This document shows, piece after piece, positions 36,003-43,317 of a DNA stretch of 64,000 bases. The stretch's first letter is position 1, and each line of letters begins with the position of its first letter. The DNA lies in NCBI RefSeq assembly GCF_001412655.1, contig NZ_CP012996.1, positions 5,146,001 through 5,210,000 on the forward strand, given 5' to 3'. Made by a program: the position numbers and the translations under genes. This stretch comes from Pedobacter sp. PACM 27299. Lineage in GTDB: Bacteria > Bacteroidota > Bacteroidia > Sphingobacteriales > Sphingobacteriaceae. The notes beneath the pieces are model-generated. The model did no database searches. It had not been told where the DNA came from and saw nothing but the letters and a program-made list of their open reading frames with translations.

Positions 36003-36863
36003 TTAAAAATATTCTGCTAAATATGGCGTTCTGCAATGCTGTCTTAAAGTTTTCAGCGCCCTATCTTTTAATTGTCTGATGCGTTCCTTACTCAGGTTAA
36101 AAACTTCCACCATATCATCCAATGTCAATGCGGTATGATTATCCAGGCCAAAGAACAAGGTGATGATCCATTTTTCCCTTTCCGGAAGTACACCTAAAGT
36201 ACGCTGTAAATCCTCGCTCAATGATTCTGTCATCATTTGTGCATCTGTATTCGGTACATTCGTATTGACCAGACTGTCTAACAGACTAAAACCACTTTCT
36301 TCATTGGTTGTCATATCCAGCGAAAAAGACAAAGGGGCACTGGATAAATAATCGGAAACCTTATCTGCAGAAAGTTCTGTTTCATGAGAAATTTCCTCAT
36401 AAGTAGGCAAGCGTTCCAGCTTCTGCTCCAATAAATCTGATGCTTTATTAATTTTGATGATACCCAACACCTGATTTCCTGGGAGGCGGATCATTCTCTT
36501 TTGATCGGCCAATGCCTGCATAATGCTCTGGCGAATCCACCATACGGCAAAAGAGATAAATTTGAAGCCTTTGGTATCGTCAAACCGCTCCGCAGCTTTA
36601 ATTAAACCCAGGTTGCCTTCGCTGATCAGGTCAGCCAACTGCAAACCTCTATTCTGGTATTTTTTGGCTACAGAAACAACAAAGCGCAAATTGGTTTTCA
36701 CCAGTTTATCCAGGGCTGCTTTATCTCCTTTTTTAATTCTTCTGGCCAGATTCAACTCTTCCTCTACATTTACCAGATCGATTCTTCCGATATCGGTCAG
36801 GTATTTATCAATAGATTCGGAGTCCCGATTGGTAATGGATGGTGCAATCTTTAACTGTCTCAT
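36003..36863 (-). CDS. RpoD-family sigma-70 factor, divergent region 4
   Basis: 286 aa, the size of Bacteroidota RpoD. Region 1.2 (DKYLTDIGRIDLVNVEEELN), region 2 (NLRFVVSVAKKYQNRGLQLA, then FKFISFAVWWIRQSIMQAL) and region 3 are well conserved. Region 4.2 reads VFNLSKERIRQLKDRALKTL where primary sigma factors usually read close to FGLTRERVRQIKEKAIR. The 180-205 stretch is also divergent. It may be a group-2 paralogue rather than the housekeeping factor; the window cannot decide. Its ATG overlaps the serC stop in an ATGA junction, so translation is coupled to serC. Confidence 0.85.
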   Translation of the reverse strand: MRQLKIAPSITNRDSESIDKYLTDIGRIDLVNVEEELNLARRIKKGDKAALDKLVKTNLRFVVSVAKKYQNRGLQLADLISEGNLGLIKAAERFDDTKGFKFISFAVWWIRQSIMQALADQKRMIRLPGNQVLGIIKINKASDLLEQKLERLPTYEEISHETELSADKVSDYLSSAPLSFSLDMTTNEESGFSLLDSLVNTNVPNTDAQMMTESLSEDLQRTLGVLPEREKWIITLFFGLDNHTALTLDDMVEVFNLSKERIRQLKDRALKTLRQHCRTPYLAEYF

Positions 36864-37966
36864 ACCGTAACTTCATTTTTTAATGATACCTGCTTATTTA
36901 AGATGTAAGTTTCAAAATCCTGCATAGCTTTCACGAGTACTTCCACACTCGATATAGGCAATGCATTGTATAAAGAAACTCTGAAACCGCCTGCGGAAGG
37001 ATATCCTTTGATCCCTACGATACCTTTTGTGCTTGCAAAATCAAGGAATTCCGCCTCTAATGCAGGATGCTTTGTTTTGAAAGTCACATTCATTCTTGAC
37101 CTGTCTGCGGGATTTGCCAGGCCATAAAACAAGGTATTTCTATCTATTTCTTTATATAACAATCCTGATTTGGCGACGTTTTCTACTTCCTGCTGTGCTA
37201 TACCTCCTTTTTCCTTTAGCCACCTTAAATTCAACATGGCTACATAAATTGAAAATACCGGAGGGGTGTTAAACATAGAATTGTTGTCTATGTAGATCTG
37301 GTAGTCAGACATAGAAGGTACTTCACGCTGAATTTTTTCCAGTAAACTATTCTTGATCACGACAAGTGTCATACCAGCAGGGCCCATATTTTTCTGTGCA
37401 CCTGCATAGATCAGGTCAAAATCTGCGACATCAATAGGTCTGCTGAAGATATCAGAAGACATATCGCAGATTACCGGGATATTGCTGGCCGGCACGCTGA
37501 ATACTTCTGTTCCTTCAATCGTATTGTTGGAGCAATAATGAAAATAAGCGGCATCGGCTGGAATTTTGTAGCCAGCAGGAACATAGTAATAGTCTTTGTC
37601 TTTGGAAGAAGCCACGATCTCCACCTGTCCAAAGAACAAAGCTTCTTTGATGGCTTTCAAAGAGAAGAATCCAGTATCCAGGTAAGCTGCTTTTTTATCC
37701 TGCTGCAGGAAATTCATCGCCAGCATAGAAAACTGGGTGCTGGCACCGCCTTGCAAAAATATAATGCTGTAACCTAAAGGTACTCCCAACAATTCTTTCA
37801 CTAAATCCTGTGTTTCATTGATGACAGCTTCGAACTCCGGAGTACGGTGGGAGATCTCTAAAATACTAAGGCCAATGCCATTAAAATTCCTAACTGCATC
37901 TGCTGCCTGATCTAAAACTTTAGCAGGTAAAATACATGGTCCTGCACCAAAATTATGTTTGATCAT
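36860..37966 (-). CDS. serC: Phosphoserine aminotransferase
   Basis: 368 aa from the ATG at 37966 (MIKHNFGAGPCILP), the family start; an upstream in-frame ATG adds 22 non-homologous residues. A PLP enzyme converting 3-phosphohydroxypyruvate and glutamate to phosphoserine. Motifs: ISHRTPEF, LQGGASTQFSMLAMN, the PLP-lysine region DLIYAGAQKNMGPAGMTLVV, and SMFNTPPVFSIYV. serA is not adjacent. The stop overlaps the start of the downstream sigma factor gene (ATGA), so the two form one leftward operon. Confidence 0.95.
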   Translation of the reverse strand: MIKHNFGAGPCILPAKVLDQAADAVRNFNGIGLSILEISHRTPEFEAVINETQDLVKELLGVPLGYSIIFLQGGASTQFSMLAMNFLQQDKKAAYLDTGFFSLKAIKEALFFGQVEIVASSKDKDYYYVPAGYKIPADAAYFHYCSNNTIEGTEVFSVPASNIPVICDMSSDIFSRPIDVADFDLIYAGAQKNMGPAGMTLVVIKNSLLEKIQREVPSMSDYQIYIDNNSMFNTPPVFSIYVAMLNLRWLKEKGGIAQQEVENVAKSGLLYKEIDRNTLFYGLANPADRSRMNVTFKTKHPALEAEFLDFASTKGIVGIKGYPSAGGFRVSLYNALPISSVEVLVKAMQDFETYILNKQVSLKNEVTV

Positions 37967-38216
37967 TGTTTTATAGGTTCTGGTTGATAGCTCCAAAGTT
38001 CGGAACGTCAAAACGGATATCTCATTTTCCACTTACATTCAGCAAATTTTTCTGTTTTGACTACTTTATACCATACAATTTTTGGGTACCAATTCTAATG
38101 CTAGGCTGCTGCAAAATTTAATTTCCCTACTTCCTTATTTTTTAAGGGGTTAAGGTAAGTTTTACACTATCCTTTCGCAGAAAGACCGTAAATGTTTCAT
38201 AAAAAATAAATAATAC

Positions 38217-38224
38217 TATATTTG
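38217..38224 (+). promoter_or_regulatory. Putative -7 promoter element for the Lrp-family gene
   Basis: TATATTTG, a perfect TAnnTTTG match, 55 bases before the start codon. Confidence 0.5.
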
Positions 38225-38279
38225 ACCTTAATTACGTTGCAAAACATCTACACTAAGCTAGAAATCTATCTTCTGAAAA

Positions 38280-38741
38280 ATGTCTAAACTAGATCCTACC
38301 CATCTTGGAATTTTGCGTCTTTTACAGGAAGATGCCCGAATGACGCATAAAGAACTGGCGAGAAGATTAAGGAAAAGTGTTTCTCCGATTTTTGAGCGCG
38401 TAAAATGGCTGGAGCAAAACGGCTATATTAAAGGCTATACTGCCTTGGTAGACCTGCAGAAAAGCAGCAATAGCATCATTTCCTTTACACATATCCAGAT
38501 GAATGACCATTCTGAAGAAGCTTTAAGTGCTTTTCAAAAAGAAGTGGTACAGTTTGAAGATGTGAGAGAGTGTTATTATATCACTGGTAATTTCGATTTT
38601 ATCCTGAAAATCGTCTCTCCTGATATGAAAGGTTACAACGATTTTTTACGCGGCCAGTTGTCAAAATTGCCAAATGTAGGCAGTGTACAAAGTTTCCTGG
38701 TGCTTTCTGAAGAGAAAAGAGATACCAGCTACAAGATCTAA
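38280..38741 (+). CDS. Lrp/AsnC-family transcriptional regulator
   Basis: 153 aa. The N-terminal winged helix-turn-helix starts LDPTHLGILRLLQEDARMTH, then KELARRLRKSVSPIFERVKW. The C-terminal RAM/ACT-like ligand domain includes DVRECYYITGNFDFILKIVS, the conserved Y-x-x-x-G-x-x-D pattern that binds an amino acid at the dimer interface. It is divergent from serC (about 310 bases apart), so regulation of serC or another amino-acid gene is possible. The target is not shown by the sequence. Confidence 0.92.
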   Translation: MSKLDPTHLGILRLLQEDARMTHKELARRLRKSVSPIFERVKWLEQNGYIKGYTALVDLQKSSNSIISFTHIQMNDHSEEALSAFQKEVVQFEDVRECYYITGNFDFILKIVSPDMKGYNDFLRGQLSKLPNVGSVQSFLVLSEEKRDTSYKI

Positions 38742-38800
38742 GCGCTTATATCTAGGTCCATCCCTATTAAAACATTCCTTTTTCCCAATTGTTAAAACAT

Positions 38801-38813
38801 CAAGTAATTTCAG
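38801..38813 (+). repeat. Extra partial copy of the element terminal repeat
   Basis: CAAGTAATTTCAG is a 13-bp exact direct copy of part of the left terminal repeat at 38855-38867, 54 bases away. It lies just outside the proposed element and may mark an earlier insertion or a duplicated end. Confidence 0.6.
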
Positions 38814-38846
38814 TTTAAGCGCATTCTTCAACAATTCAATAACAGA

Positions 38847-39132
38847 CAAATCAACAAGTAATTTCAGGTAAATACAATTGCAGGAATTTCCCTGGTAGTG
38901 GTCGGAAAGTGTTCGGGAAGAGAAGGGCCTTATAATAGGGAGCGGAAGGGGTTCGCGTAGGGTCCATCTAGGGTTGGCATAGTCTCTGCTATCCAGATAC
39001 TAACTGAACCCCTGCCTCCGGCTAAAGGCCAAGCGGTCTCTCCCCGACCACAACTACACCTTATACCCAGCCTTAACCACTGGCCAGCCAGAAGCGTATG
39101 ATTGTCTTTTTCTGAAATTACTTATTGATTTG
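38847..39132. mobile_element. MITE-like element with terminal inverted repeats and a structured core
   Basis: A 286-bp non-coding element. The left end (38847-38867) and right end (39112-39132) are inverted copies identical at 20 of 21 positions; extending inward to 32 bp, 28 match. Between the ends is a GC-rich core that folds into one long nested hairpin (38895-39057). No ORF or transposase lies inside. This architecture fits a non-autonomous transposable element or a repeated structured RNA/DNA element. No target-site duplication is obvious, and copy number elsewhere is unknown. Confidence 0.55.
38895..39057. other. GC-rich nested hairpin core of the element
   Basis: Successive arms pair in strict nested order. 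GTAGTGGTCGG (38895-38905) pairs with 39044-39057 (one AA bulge). GGAAGAGA (38916-38923) pairs with 39037-39043 (one bulge). GGCCTT (38926-38931) pairs with AAGGCC (39025-39030). AGCGGA (38941-38946) pairs with 39017-39023 (one bulge). AGGGGTTC (38947-38954) pairs with GAACCCCT (39006-39013). An apical hairpin lies at 38976-38994. TAGGGT occurs twice (38958-38963, 38969-38974). The GC content contrasts sharply with the AT-rich flanks. Confidence 0.7.
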
Positions 39133-39215
39133 AGCTCGGTCATTATTGCTATTCCTATATCTTCGGGATAATGAAATATAAATACTTAAATTGCAGTGCA
39201 TAAAACGTAAATCAG

Positions 39216-40190
39216 ATGGTACAGGTAGCCTTATTACTCCCCAATAATTATCGTTTACTAAGCGTAGCCGCAATACTTGATGTATTTGATACAGTAAATC
39301 ATCATTATGAGGAAATCGGCAGAGCGCCTCTTTTTCAGATTAACCTGATCAGGAATACGACCATTTCCAAGGAAGGAACTACTTTTGAAAAATACAATGC
39401 GCTCAGCTTATCCGAATCCGGACCGCAAAACCTCATCTTAATTCCAGCATTTGGTACATCAGACCTCAATACTGCCATCCAGGAAAATCTGGAATTCCTG
39501 CCCTGGTTACAGCAGCAATATAAGAAAGGTGCGGAACTGGCCAGTTTTTGTACAGGAGCCTTTTTATTGGCTGCCACAGGTTTGCTCAACGGAAAAATTG
39601 CCACCACCCACGTAAATGCTAGTCCCGCCTTTGCCAGCTGTTTTCCCGATGTTTATTTTACACCGGAAAAGGTGGTTACCGCCGACCAGGGTATTTATAC
39701 CAGCGGTGGCTCAACAAGTAGTTTTCATTTGATGCTGATGCTGATCCACAACTACTGCAGCCGCGATACCGCCATACACATTGCCAAAATATTCTCCATT
39801 GACATGAACCGAGAACAGCAAAGCCATTTCGGGACTTTTCATCCGGTAAGAGATCATGGTGATGAACTGGTTGCCAAAACACAGCTTTGCATCGAAAATG
39901 CTTATAAAGAATCGGTAACGATTGAAGATATTCTGCAGCAGATTCCCTCTAGCAGACGAAACATTGTGCGTAGATTTAAGCAGGCTACGGGAAATACCCT
40001 GATTGAATATTTACAAAAAACCAGAATTGAGGCGGCTAAAAAGCTTTTAGAGCAAACCAACCTCAGTATTCTGGAAGTCATGTTAGGTTCCGGCTATAAC
40101 GATCTGAAAACGTTCAGACAGCTTTTTAAGAAAAACTCCGGAATGACACCTAAAGATTATAGGGATAAGTTTAAGCCGAAAGCCGCATAG
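39216..40190 (+). CDS. Second GlxA-type transcriptional regulator (DJ-1/PfpI plus AraC)
   Basis: 324 aa. The DJ-1/PfpI domain (about 1-200) carries LASFCTGAFLLAATGLLNGK with the conserved Cys. The AraC domain (about 220-320) has VTIEDILQQIPSSRRNIVRR, then FKQATGNTLIEYLQKTRIEA and a second helix-turn-helix MLGSGYNDLKTFRQLFKKNS. It is only distantly similar to the regulator at 34171. Its 3' end overlaps the convergent PepSY gene by 20 bases, with no terminator between. Start at ATG 39216 (MVQVALLLPNNY). Confidence 0.9.
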   Translation: MVQVALLLPNNYRLLSVAAILDVFDTVNHHYEEIGRAPLFQINLIRNTTISKEGTTFEKYNALSLSESGPQNLILIPAFGTSDLNTAIQENLEFLPWLQQQYKKGAELASFCTGAFLLAATGLLNGKIATTHVNASPAFASCFPDVYFTPEKVVTADQGIYTSGGSTSSFHLMLMLIHNYCSRDTAIHIAKIFSIDMNREQQSHFGTFHPVRDHGDELVAKTQLCIENAYKESVTIEDILQQIPSSRRNIVRRFKQATGNTLIEYLQKTRIEAAKKLLEQTNLSILEVMLGSGYNDLKTFRQLFKKNSGMTPKDYRDKFKPKAA

Positions 40191-41658
40191 CTGGCCTTTT
40201 ATTTACCTTTTTCTTTCTTTTCTTTTTTAGCTTGTTCAGCCAGATCAGCGTACCTGTAACCGGCAGACTAGTTGCAATCAAACAGGCCAGGAAATAAATG
40301 ATCTTGGTAAACATACCATATACATCACCCAGATGCAGCGCTTTGATAGAACCGGATACACGTTCGTTGAAAGGTTTATCACTAAACACTTCTTTCTGAA
40401 GTACAGTACCCGTATATTGATCTAAAAGAACTTTATCACCTGCAGCAGGTGCGAAAAATCCTATTTTGTTCTTCATGACCGTAATGGCTGAAGCAGAATC
40501 TTTTGGTAAACTGATGCTATAATCGCCAGTATAAGGTAATGCCGCATCTGCTTTTTTCAGGTAATCGCTCAGATTTAGTGGAGCAGCACCTGCTATAACT
40601 GTCGAAACAGGATCTTTAGGCGGCTCAAATCCTTCAGGTTGATACGTGCCCAAAGATTTCCTTAAAGCCTCTCTATACCAAGGGAAAGACCATTGAGGAC
40701 CAGTAATTCCCATCAGAAATAGAAAGATACAAGCGTAGAAACCCAGGCTGTTGTGTAAATCATGATTTGTTCTTTTCCAACTTCCAGACCATTTTACCTT
40801 TAGCCCTTGTCTCCAGGATTTAACCCTTTGAGGAAACCAGATCACCATGCCCGTAATAACGCCCAATGTAAATAAGATAGTAGCCGCACCGGTAATGTAA
40901 CTTCCCAGTTTTCTGTTCTCCAGTTCACCGAAGATCGGTTTTTCTACTTTATCTAATAGCAACCACCTGTGCAGGCTAAACATAGTTTTCATGAAGGAAG
41001 CAGTAGCTCCTTTCACTTCAGAAATATTGCCAATCACTTGGCCGGTATATTGGTTTACCGCAAAAGCAGAAGGACGTTTTCCTTGTTCAGGTTTTCCGCC
41101 TTTTTCTTTCCCTCTTCCTTCTCCGCCTTTTCCTTTTCCAACTTTATTTTCTTCAGCAGCTTTATGCCCTTCGCGACCTTTATCTGCGCTTTCTTTATCT
41201 TTTCCGGATTGCTCATTTCCTACTCCTACAATTGCAGGCGCAGTTGCTGCAGCAGCCATTGTCAACGCCTGATCTTTAGGCCCATGTTTTCCCTCTGCAG
41301 CTTTTCCTTCTCCTCTTTCCCCTTTTCCTTCTTTATCACCTTCCTTCATCCTTACCATAAATTGGTAAGTACGGTTCGGATCTGCAGGAATTTTTACGGA
41401 AACTACTTTTCCTCCTGTACTTTCCTTCACTTGCTTGATTAAAGATTCAATCGGCATCGGATTTGCACCTGCCGGAGCAGTTACTTTATACAATTCAGGA
41501 TTGGCCATCTCCTTCAATTCCGTATTAAAAACATACAGAGTTCCACTTAAACAAACCAGGATCACAATGATCCCGCTCGCTAATCCGATCCACAAATGGA
41601 TGTCGTTAAAAAGTTTACGTGTTTTTTGCCAGGCGCTTTTAGGTGTGTTTGGTTTCAT
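40171..41658 (-). CDS. PepSY-associated transmembrane protein (PiuB-like) with charged insertion
   Basis: 495 aa. The PepSY_TM layout is visible: TM1 (HLWIGLASGIIVILVCLSGT, about 21-40), a periplasmic part with MKTMFSLHRWLLLD, TM2 and TM3 (ITGAATILFTLGVITGMVIW; NSLGFYACIFLFLMGITGPQ), and a last TM near 455-475 followed by a basic tail. Residues about 106-195 are a low-complexity Lys/Glu/Gly-rich insertion (for example KEGDKEGKGERGEGK), unlike relatives. PiuB-type members accompany siderophore uptake and may reduce ferric-siderophores; that role fits the SusCD neighbours but is inferred. A palindromic operator and -7 motif precede it. Confidence 0.85.
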   Translation of the reverse strand: MKPNTPKSAWQKTRKLFNDIHLWIGLASGIIVILVCLSGTLYVFNTELKEMANPELYKVTAPAGANPMPIESLIKQVKESTGGKVVSVKIPADPNRTYQFMVRMKEGDKEGKGERGEGKAAEGKHGPKDQALTMAAAATAPAIVGVGNEQSGKDKESADKGREGHKAAEENKVGKGKGGEGRGKEKGGKPEQGKRPSAFAVNQYTGQVIGNISEVKGATASFMKTMFSLHRWLLLDKVEKPIFGELENRKLGSYITGAATILFTLGVITGMVIWFPQRVKSWRQGLKVKWSGSWKRTNHDLHNSLGFYACIFLFLMGITGPQWSFPWYREALRKSLGTYQPEGFEPPKDPVSTVIAGAAPLNLSDYLKKADAALPYTGDYSISLPKDSASAITVMKNKIGFFAPAAGDKVLLDQYTGTVLQKEVFSDKPFNERVSGSIKALHLGDVYGMFTKIIYFLACLIATSLPVTGTLIWLNKLKKKRKKKVNKRPAMRLSA

Positions 41659-41673
41659 TAAGGCTATTTTTTA

Positions 41674-41681
41674 CAAATATA
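41674..41681 (-). promoter_or_regulatory. Putative -7 promoter element for the PepSY gene
   Basis: Minus-strand TATATTTG matches TAnnTTTG, 16 bases before the start at 41658. It sits immediately downstream of the palindrome at 41690-41724. Confidence 0.5.
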
Positions 41682-41689
41682 AAACAAAT

Positions 41690-41724
41690 CCGCAATTATT
41701 TAGACTAATTCTTAATACTTGCGG
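41690..41724 (-). promoter_or_regulatory. Candidate operator upstream of the PepSY gene
   Basis: An extended dyad: outer arms CCGCAA and TTGCGG (6 bp, perfect) enclose TATTTAGA-CTAAT-TCTTAATA (41697-41717, one mismatch between arms). The inner 21 bp match the inverted repeat upstream of susC at 17 of 21 positions and 15 of 16 half-site positions. It covers the -33 region of the PepSY promoter, a repressor-like position. Its length and symmetry resemble a Fur-type box. Confidence 0.55.
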
Positions 41725-41752
41725 ACTTGCCAGATAAACTTGATAATTGTTG

Positions 41753-43267
41753 TTATTTATTCCACCAGACCTTACCTACAGTAACTTCATCATTGCCTTG
41801 TTTCCCGCTTTCTACAGCATTGGTCTGGCGTTCTGATTCCGGATACATCAACCTTAACGGTCTTGCTGTTGGCGCAGGGGCCAGTAAAGAATTAGGAATT
41901 TCAGGGAATCCCAATCTTCTGTAATCACTCCAAGCTTCCAGACTGCTGATGCTGTTCAGGGCCAACCATTTTTGTTCGATAATCCTCTTTAAGCGATCAG
42001 CTGGTGCTGCTCCACTTAACTTCACCGTCTCTTGCCCATTATAGGCTGTAAACGCTGCTGCATCTACTTCCATATATTTGAATGATTCTACAATTCCCTG
42101 TTCGTAGAAAGTCTGATCTGAACCGGCAATCCATCCTCGGTTTGCCGCTTCCGCCTGCAGGAATAAACTTTCAAAAGAACCCATTAAAATCAGTGCCTGA
42201 TCAAAGCTTTTGAAAAGCCCGGTAGGTTTTCCATCGTTTTCAGTTGGCCCTTTAAAAGCAGAAGTGCTTTTTGCTGCATATTGAGTGTCCACATTCGGAT
42301 TGCCAAAAAGTACACCTTTAAAAGTACCGCCAATACTCACATATAAGCTAGCCAGACGAGGATCATTCAATCCTTTATATTTGTCAATGATGTATTGTGT
42401 TGGACGTAAATCCACATGATTGGTAGCCGAGGCATTTACACCTCTGTAATTCGTTTCCCAGAAAGGATTCATTTTTCCTTTAGAGTTAATGTAACCTGGT
42501 TTGGTTGCTGCATTTTGTCCTAAACCTAAAAAGCCACTTCCTTCCACTTTGATCTTATCGATCTCTGCAGTGATGTAGGCATCATTATTTGCCTGCGACT
42601 GGCGGATCAATGCTCTTAACTTAATGGTATTTGCAAATCTAGCCCAAAGCTGTTTATCGCCACTAAAGATAATATCGGCTTTTCCCGGACTTTGATCTGC
42701 TGCTGCACCTTTAATTTCTGCCATTCCCTCAGTAATCAGCGAAACAGACTTTTCATATACGGTCTTTCCATCTTCATATTTAGGCTGCAGGTACAATGTT
42801 CTGTTCAAAGCTTCATCAAAAGGAACATTGTTATAAATATCTACTAAATGCAAAAAGTGCCATCCCTGCATAATCTTCGCAATTCCCGAATAAAACGGTG
42901 CATTTTCTTTTTGCGCCTGCTCCTTGATCAATTGATAGTATAATAAGGTGTTGTAAGTCCCTTCCCAGATTTGGATTCCATCTCTGGTTCCGCGAATGGC
43001 TACCCCATTATAGGTCTTCTCTTTATAAAACTTATTGGTTGCTTCACTGGTGGTGCCCCAATAGCCTGCCCAGAAAGCCGCCAGCTGATTGATTTGTACT
43101 GTTTCCTGATTTATCGTGCTGACTAAAGCACCCGGTAAACGGGCGCTTAGGATCAGGTATTGCTCTGTTGGACCATTCGGATTGTCATTCACATCCAGGA
43201 ATTTTTCGCAGGAAGTCAGACTGAATAAGCCGGCAGCGAAAACGAATATTTTTATACTTTTCTTCAT
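41753..43267 (-). CDS. SusD/RagB-family outer-membrane lipoprotein
   Basis: 504 aa. A lipobox with Cys20 (LFSLTSC) begins the mature lipoprotein. EKFLDVNDNPNGPTEQ follows, the typical start of the SusD-like subfamily found with SusC proteins. Helical TPR-like segments lie at 90-180 and 210-250; the C-terminal KQGNDEVTVGKVWWNK is family-like. It forms the substrate-capturing lid on the SusC channel encoded 50 bases upstream. No polysaccharide-degrading gene is in the unit; neighbours suggest a non-glycan ligand such as a siderophore. Confidence 0.9.
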   Translation of the reverse strand: MKKSIKIFVFAAGLFSLTSCEKFLDVNDNPNGPTEQYLILSARLPGALVSTINQETVQINQLAAFWAGYWGTTSEATNKFYKEKTYNGVAIRGTRDGIQIWEGTYNTLLYYQLIKEQAQKENAPFYSGIAKIMQGWHFLHLVDIYNNVPFDEALNRTLYLQPKYEDGKTVYEKSVSLITEGMAEIKGAAADQSPGKADIIFSGDKQLWARFANTIKLRALIRQSQANNDAYITAEIDKIKVEGSGFLGLGQNAATKPGYINSKGKMNPFWETNYRGVNASATNHVDLRPTQYIIDKYKGLNDPRLASLYVSIGGTFKGVLFGNPNVDTQYAAKSTSAFKGPTENDGKPTGLFKSFDQALILMGSFESLFLQAEAANRGWIAGSDQTFYEQGIVESFKYMEVDAAAFTAYNGQETVKLSGAAPADRLKRIIEQKWLALNSISSLEAWSDYRRLGFPEIPNSLLAPAPTARPLRLMYPESERQTNAVESGKQGNDEVTVGKVWWNK

Positions 43268-43317
43268 TATATGTTATTCTTCAGCGTGTATATCTTAAAT
43301 AAACTCGTGTATGTCAA

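Noticed and set aside
40969..41442. Long antisense open frames opposite the PepSY gene
   Set aside because: They arise because the Lys/Glu/Gly-rich insertion reads as Phe/Ser/Pro-rich on the other strand. No start context or homology supports them, and the PepSY frame has clear domains.
41690..41724. Palindrome upstream of the PepSY gene as the SusD terminator
   Set aside because: The stem is possible but no clean T run follows on the minus strand, and the match with the susC repeat fits an operator better.
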